A stretch of DNA of 64,000 bases from Phycisphaerae bacterium (lineage in GTDB: Bacteria > Planctomycetota > Phycisphaerae > UBA1845 > Fen-1342): contig JAJVHV010000002.1 of NCBI GenBank assembly GCA_022072445.1, positions 1 through 64,000 on the forward strand, written 5' to 3'. Each line of letters begins with the position of its first letter. Position 1 is the first letter of the stretch. The notes beneath the pieces were generated by a model. The model saw only the letters and a list, made by a program, of their open reading frames with translations, was not told where the DNA came from and did not search any database. A program made the translations under genes and the position numbers. Shown here piece after piece: positions 1 through 8,055 of this stretch.

Positions 1-1
1 C

Positions 2-1408
2 AACGCGGATGATGACATCGCCGACGCTGGCGACGACATCCAGATCGACGACGACTTCGCCAGCAGCGCCATGACGCTCACGTACGACGACAACGGCAAT
101 CTGACGGATGACGGCATCTTCAAGTTCACGTACGACGCCTGGAACCGCCTCGTCGCGGTGAAGTCGCGCTACTCGTCGGGCACCACGCAGACCACGTTTG
201 CCACCTACGCCTACGACGGCGCGAATCGCCGGACGAGCAAGGTCGTCACCAACAATGGCGTCGAGGTCTATCCCAACGACGGTGGCGAGACGACGGTCAA
301 CTTCTATTACGACGATCAATGGCGCATCGTCGAAACGCGCAACGGCTCCAATCAAGCGACCTGGCAGCATCTGTGGGGCACGCAGTACATCGACGAGCTG
401 ATCTGGCTGGAGCGCAACGGCGACCCGACCATCGGCAATGATACCGACCCAGACGGCACCGCTGGCGAGGGCGCCGAGAGTCCAGCCGATCACCGGTACT
501 TCGCGCATCAGGATCGGAATTGGAATGTCGTTGCGCTGACCGATCATGGCATCGATGTCGGCGGCACGCTGGTTGAGCGATACACTTATACGCCATACGG
601 CGACACCCAAGCGTTGCAGGGCGGGGTGCGTGAAGCTGGCAATTCATCGCCGTCATCTACTATAGGCGCGACGTTGCATTCCCAGGGCCTCTCCACTGAT
701 CAAGAGATATCGGGCGTGTTCCACCGCAATCGTACTCGTGATCCAGGGCTTCAGCGATTCTCTACGCGAGATCCGCTCCGCATGTTACTTGATCGCGCTC
801 TTCCAGGCACCGTAGATCGGCTCGGGGCCAACGCGTACAGTTTTGTTCGTGAACGAGCGACGGCATCCCACGATCCAAGCGGGTTGTGTGATACGCCAAG
901 ATGTGGTATCGATCCCCCGACGAGCCCATCCTGCTCTCTAGATTGCCTGTTTGGTTGTGCGGATCCGGGCAAAGACGGTGAAGGCCCACCCCTTGGATTT
1001 GCCGAATGCTGCTGTGGCGTAGAGTGCTATTGCGTATGCGAGGGAAACATACGTGCGAACTTTCCCTACGCACAGAGAATCGTTGAGGGTTGCAACGCGC
1101 TGCATGAGCACAACCACATATGCGAGGAGAATTTGTGCGACCCAGACGAACACATTCCGCATTGTGGTGCAGCCATGGCCAGCATGGGTTGCGTACTTGG
1201 AAACTACGGCCGTTGTGCCGGGGACAATGATTGCCTGCTGAATCTAATTGCTTACAACGACAATTCCCTCAAGAATTGTGGGAAGAGTGATCCTCCCTGC
1301 ACTCCTGGCGACGCTAGTGCGTGCACGTGCCTCCACGCGATTGTCGATTGTCTCCTCAATGTTGATTATGGGCAACCCCAGTTATGTGACATAGGGCCGT
1401 GCAAGTAA
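2..1408 (+). CDS. RHS-repeat protein, C-terminal part, with cysteine-rich tip (5' end outside window)
   Basis: The frame is open from the first bases of the window, so the gene starts upstream; the ATG at 71 is internal. The protein shows YD/RHS repeats (YDDNGNL, YDAWNRLVAV, YAYDGANRRTSK) and the RHS core signature near TPYGD, RFSTRDP and NAYSFV. RHS/YD proteins are large secreted or surface shells whose variable C-terminal tips are often toxins or adhesins. Here the tip after DPSGL (from about 887) is 173 residues with 25 cysteines and matches no toxin family I recognise. The tip DNA looks less GC-rich than the core, consistent with a recombined module. The stop codon overlaps the next start (TAATG). 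The RHS assignment is firm; the tip function is unknown. Confidence 0.88.
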   Translation, partial: NADDDIADAGDDIQIDDDFASSAMTLTYDDNGNLTDDGIFKFTYDAWNRLVAVKSRYSSGTTQTTFATYAYDGANRRTSKVVTNNGVEVYPNDGGETTVNFYYDDQWRIVETRNGSNQATWQHLWGTQYIDELIWLERNGDPTIGNDTDPDGTAGEGAESPADHRYFAHQDRNWNVVALTDHGIDVGGTLVERYTYTPYGDTQALQGGVREAGNSSPSSTIGATLHSQGLSTDQEISGVFHRNRTRDPGLQRFSTRDPLRMLLDRALPGTVDRLGANAYSFVRERATASHDPSGLCDTPRCGIDPPTSPSCSLDCLFGCADPGKDGEGPPLGFAECCCGVECYCVCEGNIRANFPYAQRIVEGCNALHEHNHICEENLCDPDEHIPHCGAAMASMGCVLGNYGRCAGDNDCLLNLIAYNDNSLKNCGKSDPPCTPGDASACTCLHAIVDCLLNVDYGQPQLCDIGPCK

Positions 1409-1869
1409 TGAGCCGCTCGCTCACTCGCAGGTTGTTCGGTGCCTCAATAGCCGGCAGTGTTGGCACGGTACTGTTGTTACTAGTATGCAGTTTCTGGTGC
1501 CAGCTTATTGTTCAATGGGGGAGCGGGATGTTGTGCGTAGGGGACGGTGTTGTGCAGTTCGGATACTCGCGGAGCGCTCTGAGTCGAGCCGCAGGCTTCA
1601 AGATCTTGCGATGGACGACAGGGTTCTCGTTTGGCAGACAGACGTTTGCTTGGCGAGCCGGCCCGGGTGCGTTTCTTCTGCAGGTTCCTGTTTGGGCGCT
1701 AGCAGGGATGACCTTGGCTGTCGCTGCCGGCCCGTTGCTGTTGCTGCGCCGGCGTTGCGGGCGATCGAACAGAGAGTGCACGGAATGCGGCTATGACTTA
1801 ACTGGCAATCCGACGGGACGTTGTCCCGAGTGCGGTGCAGAGTTACGTATCGAACCGCAGCCGGCGTGA
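1408..1869 (+). CDS. Small membrane protein with C-terminal zinc ribbon
   Basis: The ATG at 1408 shares bases with the RHS stop (TAATG), so translation is probably coupled; a GTG at 1399 is an alternative start. The 153-residue product has two likely membrane segments (about 9-36 and 88-113) and a C-terminal four-cysteine zinc ribbon: C124-x2-C127, then GYDLTGN, then C139-x2-C142. That ribbon recurs in many planctomycete membrane proteins of unknown function. The position directly behind a variable RHS tip is where an immunity or accessory gene would sit, but the sequence gives no direct support for that role. Its DNA also looks less GC-rich than the window average. Confidence 0.75.
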   Translation: MSRSLTRRLFGASIAGSVGTVLLLLVCSFWCQLIVQWGSGMLCVGDGVVQFGYSRSALSRAAGFKILRWTTGFSFGRQTFAWRAGPGAFLLQVPVWALAGMTLAVAAGPLLLLRRRCGRSNRECTECGYDLTGNPTGRCPECGAELRIEPQPA

Positions 1870-1889
1870 CAGAGCGATGCGACCGCGTG

Positions 1890-2373
1890 GGGGAGGTCCA
1901 ACAGAGCAACGGCAGCTTCACCATCACCAACGGCGTCGCCTTCGGCATCGAGGCCGAGGCCCGCAGCGGCGCCGCGCATGGCTACGCCGCGACCGTGCCG
2001 GCTGGCCAGGTCGGCCTGTGGTGCAGCCACGCCAGCGCCAATTCGTTCGATAATTTCAAAGTGAGAGACCTGGTCGGCCCGTACGAAGCCGACGGCCGCT
2101 GGTTCAGCGACAAGGCCGAGGTGCAGATCGACGATTCGAACAACAACCTGCTCCGCAGCAGCTCGGCGACCAGCACGGAGTATTACGACACCTGCATCGT
2201 CCGCCGCGGGTTTCGGGCCGGCAAATACGTGGCGACGTTCCGCTTCAAGTGGGCGCCCGGCCCGTCGCCGGGGTTTCTGGTGCGCTGGGTGAACCCCGGC
2301 GACTGGCTGGCGGTGATGGTGAAGGCCGCCGACAGCAAGGCCTGGGTGTACAAGCGGGTGAACGACGGCATCC
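1890..2373 (+). pseudogene. Decayed fragment of a secreted lectin-like/RHS-associated protein
   Basis: One frame reads as convincing protein over about 160 residues (GLWCSHASANSFDNFKV, then GFLVRWVNPGDWLAVMV), resembling a concanavalin/LamG-type beta-sandwich found in large secreted proteins. There is no start codon of its own: upstream, the frame is only a shadow of the zinc-ribbon gene. Downstream it runs into a tandem repeat. I read it as a remnant of another large gene, perhaps left by recombination at the RHS locus. Domain identity is uncertain. Confidence 0.5.
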
Positions 2374-2525
2374 TGCAAAGCCCGCTGTCGCCGCGCGCTC
2401 TGCAATGCCGGTCTTCGTCCGGCTTTGGGGGGCCCGCTCTCGTCCGGCTGTGCAAAGCCCGCTCTCGTCGGGCTGTGCGACGCCCGCTCTCTTTTGGCTG
2501 TGCGAAGCGCGCTCTCGTGCGCCTC
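2374..2525. repeat. Degenerate 25-bp tandem array, about six units
   Basis: Units begin at 2374 (27 bp), 2401, 2426, 2451, 2476 and 2501. Each resembles TGCAAAGCCCGCTCTCGTC followed by GGCTG. The units are contiguous without spacers, so this is not a CRISPR array. It marks the abrupt end of the coding-like fragment upstream. The remaining bases to 2586 show nothing recognisable. Confidence 0.8.
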
Positions 2526-2586
2526 GACACGGGCGCGTGGCTCGAGCCCGGAACGACGAGGCCACTGACGCGACTACGACCGCATC

Positions 2587-5361
2587 CTACGGCCCGCCAG
2601 TCAGCGATTCCGGCAGACCGACAAAGTCAAGCAGCGCTTCCAGCGGCGTCGAGTCCGCCGGAACCACCACCAGCGTGACGTTGCCGGCGTTATAGACCAC
2701 GTCGAACATCTTGCCCTTGCCGATCACGCGGCCGGTCACCTGGCTGAACGTCCCTGTCCGCGAGCCAAACGTCATGATGACAAACGACTGCCCGATCTGA
2801 GGCTCAAAGCCGTTCGGCCGCGAAATGTCCAGCGCGCCCGCCAGCGTCGCTTGCCCGCTGAGCTTCAGTTGCGGATAGCCCGTCCCGGCTCCAACGCCGG
2901 TGATCTCGACCCTGTAGCGGCCCGGCGCGGCGATGTTCGCTCCGCCGCCCAGATTCTGCGTCTTGGCCAGCCGCAGCGTTCCATCGGCGACCATCGTCGT
3001 ACCGCCGTACGTGTTGGTGCCGTCCAGAATCAGTGTGCCGGCGGTTGTCTTGGTATAGCCGCCGCCATTGTTGATCTGCGACACGTTCTTGAGCACACCG
3101 CTGCGAATATCGAGATTGTCGATCGGCGTGGCGCCGCCGATCGCGTGGCTCTGCATGTTGAGCGTGCCGCCCTCGAGGACGATCGTGCTGACGCCGCTGC
3201 CGCCGTCGGTGATGTCGGCGCCCAGTGTCAGCGTGCCGCCGTTGAGGTTCAGCGTACTGGTCGCGCCATTGACGCTCATCTCAAGGGCGTTGGCGATCGT
3301 CCAGGTCGAGCCGGAGTCGACAATCGTCGCGGTCGCCGCTGCCGAGTTGTTGAAGCCCAGCGAACCGAAGAGGCTCGACACGCTGGCACCCTCCTGAACC
3401 ATCAGGACGCCGGTCGCGTCGAATCCGACCGACAACGTGCCGGAGACGTTCCAGGCCGAGCCGCTGCCCGAGATGTTGGCGACGCCGAAGCCAAACGTGT
3501 TCCCGACGGTGGCGTTTCCGCTGGTCACCACGCCGCCATTCAGCACGTCCAGCTCGCCCGATCCGCCCAGGTAGCCGACCGCGAGGTTGTTGTTCGTCCA
3601 GGTCGCGCCCGTTCCGGAGACGGTTGCGGTGCCGTCGCCGGTGTTGAAACTGCCGACGCGGGCGAGCGAGCTGGTGACGGTGCCACCCGCGTCGATGGTC
3701 AGCGCGCCCTCGCCGCCGTCACCAACGATCAGTTCACCCGTGTTGGTCCAGGTCGCGCCGCCGCCGATCTGGACCGCGCTGCCGTCAGCGCCCGTCCCGC
3801 CGGCGATGGAGGCATCGGTGTTGGTCACCGCGCCGCCGGCGAGAATCTGGAGCGTTCCCATGCCCTGGAAACCGACGTAGAGCTCGGCGCCGTTCTCCCA
3901 CGTCGAGCCGGCACCGGTGACGGTGACGGATCCGACCGAGCCGGTGCTTCCGCCGATTTGCGCGTAGCTGGTGTTCTGGACGTTGCCGGCGGCTTCGATG
4001 GTCATTGTTCCGTTTCCGGAACTTCCGACGATGAGCGTGCTGCCGCAGATCAGCGTGGAGTCGGGGCCGGTGATCGTCGCGCGGCCGGTTCCCGTCGGCA
4101 TGCGTCCGACAAATGCTCCGCTGCACGTGAGGCTGGCGCCGTCAGAGATGGTCAGCTCGCCGTCGCCGTCCTCGCCGATGACGGGCGCGCCATTCACGTG
4201 CCAGAGCGACGTCGGTCCGCTGACGTCGACCACACCCACTGCGCCGGGGTCCGTCCCCACAAAGCTGCTGTCGGTCGAGACGCTGCCGCCGGCGTCGATG
4301 TTCAGCGTGCCGGTGCCGGAATAGCCAATGCCCAGGAAGCCGGTGTTCGTCCACGTCGAGCCCGCGCCGCTCACCGTGGCGCTGCCCGTCGAGCCGGCGA
4401 CACTTCCGACGTGGGCGATGCCGCTCTGCACACTGCCTCCGGCCAGCACCGACAGCGTCCCGTTCCCCTGATAGCCGACGCCAAAGCTGCCGGTCATCGT
4501 CCAGCTCGACCCGGAACCGTCGACGTCGGCGCTGCCGCTCGTGCCTGCTGAAAGTCCGACAAAGCCCGACCCCGTCGCCACCGCTCCACCGTTTACCGTC
4601 AGCGCGCCGTTTTCCAGCACGAATTGATGCGTCGCGCCGTCGATCATGGCGCCGGCAGCGGTCAGCGTGATCGTGCGGGAAGTCGTCAGGTCGGCGGTCA
4701 TCGCCAGTGTGCCGCCGTTGATCGTGACCGCGTTGCCGCTACTGCCGAGCCGCGCGTCGGCGTCGATCGCCAGCGTGCCCTCGTCGATGATGATCGGACC
4801 GAGAAACGAGCTGTTTCCCGTCAGCGTCAGCGTGCCCGAGCCGGTCTTCGTGAACGCCGCGCATGTTCCCGTCACGCGGCTGATGGCCGTGTTGAAGCTC
4901 CCGTCGATCGTCAGCGCGAAGCCGCCGCCATCTGCGGCGTTGATGGCCAGATCGCCGCTGTTCGCGTCCCACGTTTGCGACGCCGTCAGTCGAATCGGGC
5001 ATGTGACGGTCTGCAAGCTGTTGTCGTTATTGCTGATGCCGCCCGCGCCAATGTCGAGAAAGTTGTGCAGCCCGCCATTCGTAACGTCGAACGACCCCGC
5101 CGGACTGACGAACGTCAGCGATAGAATCGACTGCGGCGTATTGACCAGCGGGGTCAATCGAACGGTTCCGCGGAAGCCGATATTCGCCGTTCCGTTGTTG
5201 GCCGGCACGGCGTTCGGATTCCAGTTATTGGCCGTCGTCCAATTATCGTTCGTGCCGCCGCCATCCCAGAGTTGAGCCAGCCCGGCGGCCGGAAGTCCTG
5301 TCACCGCAAGCGTCAGCGCCAGCGCGCGCAAATTCCGTGACGCAACATCCCTGGCCCGCAT
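2587..5361 (-). CDS. Secreted beta-helix-type protein with T5SS/PEP-CTERM-associated repeats
   Basis: The start at 5361 is preceded by an AGGAG six bases upstream and begins a clear signal peptide (MRARDVASRN...AAGLAQ). The 924-residue product is Gly/Ser/Thr-rich and built of many 40-50-residue repeats of the type GSGSSWTMTGSFGVGYQGNG followed by LSVLAGG. These match the T5SS/PEP-CTERM-associated repeat; an autotransporter-associated beta-strand repeat (GTLILDGTNTYGGTT) lies near the C-terminus. Such proteins are expected to fold as extracellular beta-solenoids. No C-terminal beta-barrel and no PEP-CTERM anchor is visible; it ends in LEALLDFVGLPESL. It lies 139 bp downstream of the GH13 gene on the same strand. 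Role unknown, probably surface or adhesive. Confidence 0.85.
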   Translation of the reverse strand: MRARDVASRNLRALALTLAVTGLPAAGLAQLWDGGGTNDNWTTANNWNPNAVPANNGTANIGFRGTVRLTPLVNTPQSILSLTFVSPAGSFDVTNGGLHNFLDIGAGGISNNDNSLQTVTCPIRLTASQTWDANSGDLAINAADGGGFALTIDGSFNTAISRVTGTCAAFTKTGSGTLTLTGNSSFLGPIIIDEGTLAIDADARLGSSGNAVTINGGTLAMTADLTTSRTITLTAAGAMIDGATHQFVLENGALTVNGGAVATGSGFVGLSAGTSGSADVDGSGSSWTMTGSFGVGYQGNGTLSVLAGGSVQSGIAHVGSVAGSTGSATVSGAGSTWTNTGFLGIGYSGTGTLNIDAGGSVSTDSSFVGTDPGAVGVVDVSGPTSLWHVNGAPVIGEDGDGELTISDGASLTCSGAFVGRMPTGTGRATITGPDSTLICGSTLIVGSSGNGTMTIEAAGNVQNTSYAQIGGSTGSVGSVTVTGAGSTWENGAELYVGFQGMGTLQILAGGAVTNTDASIAGGTGADGSAVQIGGGATWTNTGELIVGDGGEGALTIDAGGTVTSSLARVGSFNTGDGTATVSGTGATWTNNNLAVGYLGGSGELDVLNGGVVTSGNATVGNTFGFGVANISGSGSAWNVSGTLSVGFDATGVLMVQEGASVSSLFGSLGFNNSAAATATIVDSGSTWTIANALEMSVNGATSTLNLNGGTLTLGADITDGGSGVSTIVLEGGTLNMQSHAIGGATPIDNLDIRSGVLKNVSQINNGGGYTKTTAGTLILDGTNTYGGTTMVADGTLRLAKTQNLGGGANIAAPGRYRVEITGVGAGTGYPQLKLSGQATLAGALDISRPNGFEPQIGQSFVIMTFGSRTGTFSQVTGRVIGKGKMFDVVYNAGNVTLVVVPADSTPLEALLDFVGLPESLTGGP

Positions 5362-5500
5362 GGCACGCTCCTGGAAATCGACCTGTGCCGTACCGCCTCT
5401 CGCGGTTCCGGCAATAAACGTACGAAGCCGAACCCGAATCCCGGCCATTATCTTACCGAAATTACCGCGCCCGTGCCCCCCTTCGGCCCGGTGGCCGCAC

Positions 5501-8029
5501 CTAAGGGGCGGAAGTACCGTGAAGGACCACGCCGGAGATGGGTGAAAGCGTGAGGTCGATGGTGTCGGCGGTGGCGGGGGCGGACGTTTGCGGACCGAAG
5601 ACCTGCGAGAAGTGCGCGGGCCAATCACCGCGTCGTTTGACGATGACGCGCTGCAACTGATCGGACGCGTTCAGAAAGACCAGCGCGGTCTCGCGTGCGT
5701 TCCGGCGAGCGAAGGCCCAGACGTCTTTTGCGTCGTCGGCCAGCACGCTCTCGAAGTCGCCGGTGCGGAGCACTTCCAGCCGGCGTCGCAGGGCGATCAA
5801 CTCGCGGTAGCAGGCGAGGTGCTCGGTCATGACGAAGTTCTCCTGCGGCTGAGCGAAGGGCTCGAGGTCGCGCCAGAGCATCGGCTTGCGGTTGGTCGGG
5901 TCGTCGGCACCCCACATGCCGACCTCGTCGCCGTAGTAAATCATCGGCGCGCCCACGTAGGTCATCTGGAGCAGGGCGACGAGGCGGGCGCGCTGGTATT
6001 CGGCCGGTCCGGGTTTCGAGTTGTCGTAGGAGGGGTTGCTGTCCTGGACGCGATTTCCAATGTCGTACTCGCGGTCGGGGTTCTGCGCCATCGAGACGAC
6101 GCGGTCGGTATCGTGGCTGTCGACGAGGTTCTGCATGACGGCGGTCGCCGCCGGCGGATAGGTGAGGCGGAGCTCGGCCAGGCGGGCGTCGACCTCGCTG
6201 GGCTTGAGGCGCTTGGTCTTGTGGCAGATCCAGGCGACGACGGGACGAGCGAACTGGTAGTTCATGACCGCGTCGAACTTCGTCCCGTCGAGCCAGGCGT
6301 CGGCGCGGTCCCAGATTTCGCCGGTGATGTACGCGTCGGGGTTGATGGACTTGACGAGCTTGCTCCACTCGACCCAGAAGCCGGCGGGAATCTCGGTGGG
6401 CACGTCGAGCCGCCAGCCGTCGATGCCGTCGCTGGGATCGCCGTCGCCGTTCGGATCCATCCAGCGGCGCGTGACGGCGAAGATGTGCTCGGCGGCGGCA
6501 CGGCTGGCGAGGCCGTGGGCGTCTTTTCGGAATTCGGGCAATTCGCCGTAGCCGGCCCAGCCGCGATATTCGAACGGTTCCCAGCTCGTGACGTTGAACC
6601 AGTCGGCGAAGCGCGAGTTCTTTCCGTTGCGGCGCACGTCCTGAAACGCCGGGTGGGCGACGCCGACGTGGTTGAAGACGCCGTCGATGATGACGCGGAA
6701 GCCGCGCGCCTTGGCGTCGCGGAGGAAGTCGAGGAACAGGCGATCGGTGGGTGTCCAGGTCCACGTGCGCGGGTCGGCGACGTCCTCGGCGGCTTCGGCG
6801 GCGGCATAGTCGCCTTTGACGCCGAAGTGGTCGTCGACGTGGATGTAACTGGTGGCGTCGTACTTGTGGTGCGAGGGGGCCTTGAAGATCGGGTTCAGGT
6901 AGAGCGCGTTGACGCCGAGGTCGCGCAGGTAGTCGAGTTTCTGACGGAGGCCGGCGAGGTCGCCGCCGTACATGCGTTTGAATACGTAGAATTTGTAGAA
7001 TTCCGAGCCATGACCGCGCGTGGCCTCGCCGGGGGCGGTGGAGAACCAGTCGTGCGTCCAGGGGATGGCGCCGTCGGGGTCGTTAGCCGGATCGCCGTTG
7101 CGGAAGCGATCGAGCATGATCTGATACCAGACGGCGTGGCGTGCCCACGCGGGCGTGACGAGCGTCGGTTGGGCGGACGGCTTGACGGTGAAGGTCGCGG
7201 GGTGGGCGGCGCGCAAGGCTCCATCTTCCAGAATAAAGGTGTATTGCAGCGGGCGATCGGCCACGTCCGCCGGCGTCGCAAGCAGCGTTTCATACATTGT
7301 ATAGAGCGGGCCGGCGGCTGCCACGTGCATCGGCACGGCCGCCCCGCCGCGGACGACGACGCTGACGCGCTGCACGTCGCCGCTGAGCAGTCGGCAACGG
7401 ACGAGTGCGGAGCGCGGCAAGGCGCGCTGGAAATAGCGTGCCACGTGCGGAAGGTGCTCGAAGCCGTCCAGGTCGATGCGGCCGTCGCCAATGGCGGCGG
7501 GCGACGCGGTCAGCCGTGCGAGGCGTCCAAGGAAGAGCACGGAGTTGTCGCCGCCGTGGTTATCACCGACGCGATCGGGATTGAGCGGGTCGGCGATCCA
7601 CTGGCCGCCGTCGACTACGAACTTGTAGGCGTGCGTGCCGGCTGGGAGGCGGACGGTTGCGGCGTACGAGCCGTCGGCGGCGGGACCGGTGCAGGGCGTC
7701 GCGGTGGGGCTCCAGCCATTGAACGTACCGGCCAGCGCGACGGAGCGCGCGGGGTGCTGAGGCGTGAAGCGAAACGTGCAGGCCCACTGACCGGCTTCGG
7801 CGGACGCGGCGGTGACGGAGGGCGGCAGCGAGCCGGGGTCGCCGACGGCGGTGGGCGTGAGCGGATCGGCTCCGACCCAGCGACGATCGGCGCCGCCGCA
7901 CGCGCTGATCGCTGCGAGCACGGGCGCGAGAACAAGCACCAGGGCGGCGCGCGTGCGCGGGGATTGTACGGGGCGGACCGTGCGGCGCGCGTGGCATTGA
8001 GCGGCTGAAGGGAGATTGCGTGTTGCCAT
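5501..8029 (-). CDS. GH13 alpha-amylase-family lipoprotein with N-terminal glycogen-binding-like module
   Basis: This 842-residue protein hydrolyses alpha-glucans by family assignment. A signal sequence ends in a lipobox (ISAC, Cys44), so it is probably membrane-anchored outside the cytoplasm. Residues about 85-165 form an AMPK/CBM48-like module (ALAGTFNGW...HAYKFVVDG). A neopullulanase-like N domain follows, then the catalytic barrel from about 297. All GH13 regions are present: DGVFNH (449-454), GWRLDVPTE with nucleophile Asp542, GEIWD with acid/base Glu571, and VDSHD with Asp640. The composition suggests a cyclomaltodextrinase/neopullulanase-type subfamily. Its start lies only 26 bp from the divergent sugar importer gene, which suggests a shared regulatory region and starch or maltodextrin use. 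Confidence 0.93.
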   Translation of the reverse strand: MATRNLPSAAQCHARRTVRPVQSPRTRAALVLVLAPVLAAISACGGADRRWVGADPLTPTAVGDPGSLPPSVTAASAEAGQWACTFRFTPQHPARSVALAGTFNGWSPTATPCTGPAADGSYAATVRLPAGTHAYKFVVDGGQWIADPLNPDRVGDNHGGDNSVLFLGRLARLTASPAAIGDGRIDLDGFEHLPHVARYFQRALPRSALVRCRLLSGDVQRVSVVVRGGAAVPMHVAAAGPLYTMYETLLATPADVADRPLQYTFILEDGALRAAHPATFTVKPSAQPTLVTPAWARHAVWYQIMLDRFRNGDPANDPDGAIPWTHDWFSTAPGEATRGHGSEFYKFYVFKRMYGGDLAGLRQKLDYLRDLGVNALYLNPIFKAPSHHKYDATSYIHVDDHFGVKGDYAAAEAAEDVADPRTWTWTPTDRLFLDFLRDAKARGFRVIIDGVFNHVGVAHPAFQDVRRNGKNSRFADWFNVTSWEPFEYRGWAGYGELPEFRKDAHGLASRAAAEHIFAVTRRWMDPNGDGDPSDGIDGWRLDVPTEIPAGFWVEWSKLVKSINPDAYITGEIWDRADAWLDGTKFDAVMNYQFARPVVAWICHKTKRLKPSEVDARLAELRLTYPPAATAVMQNLVDSHDTDRVVSMAQNPDREYDIGNRVQDSNPSYDNSKPGPAEYQRARLVALLQMTYVGAPMIYYGDEVGMWGADDPTNRKPMLWRDLEPFAQPQENFVMTEHLACYRELIALRRRLEVLRTGDFESVLADDAKDVWAFARRNARETALVFLNASDQLQRVIVKRRGDWPAHFSQVFGPQTSAPATADTIDLTLSPISGVVLHGTSAP

Positions 8030-8043
8030 AGGGCCCGTACGAT
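8016..8043 (+). promoter_or_regulatory. Possible promoter of the sugar importer genes
   Basis: TTGCGT (8016-8021) and TACGAT (8038-8043) are separated by 16 bases and sit 13 bases before the ATG at 8056. That would give a very short leader, consistent with the absence of a clear ribosome-binding site. The elements overlap the first codons of the divergent GH13 gene. This is a weak match only. Confidence 0.25.
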
Positions 8044-8055
8044 AGCCCCGGTTCG

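Noticed and set aside
5588-8008. Long open frame on the plus strand opposite the GH13 gene
   Set aside because: It is a GC-rich shadow. The minus-strand frame has all GH13 catalytic motifs and a signal sequence; the plus frame has no recognisable domain.
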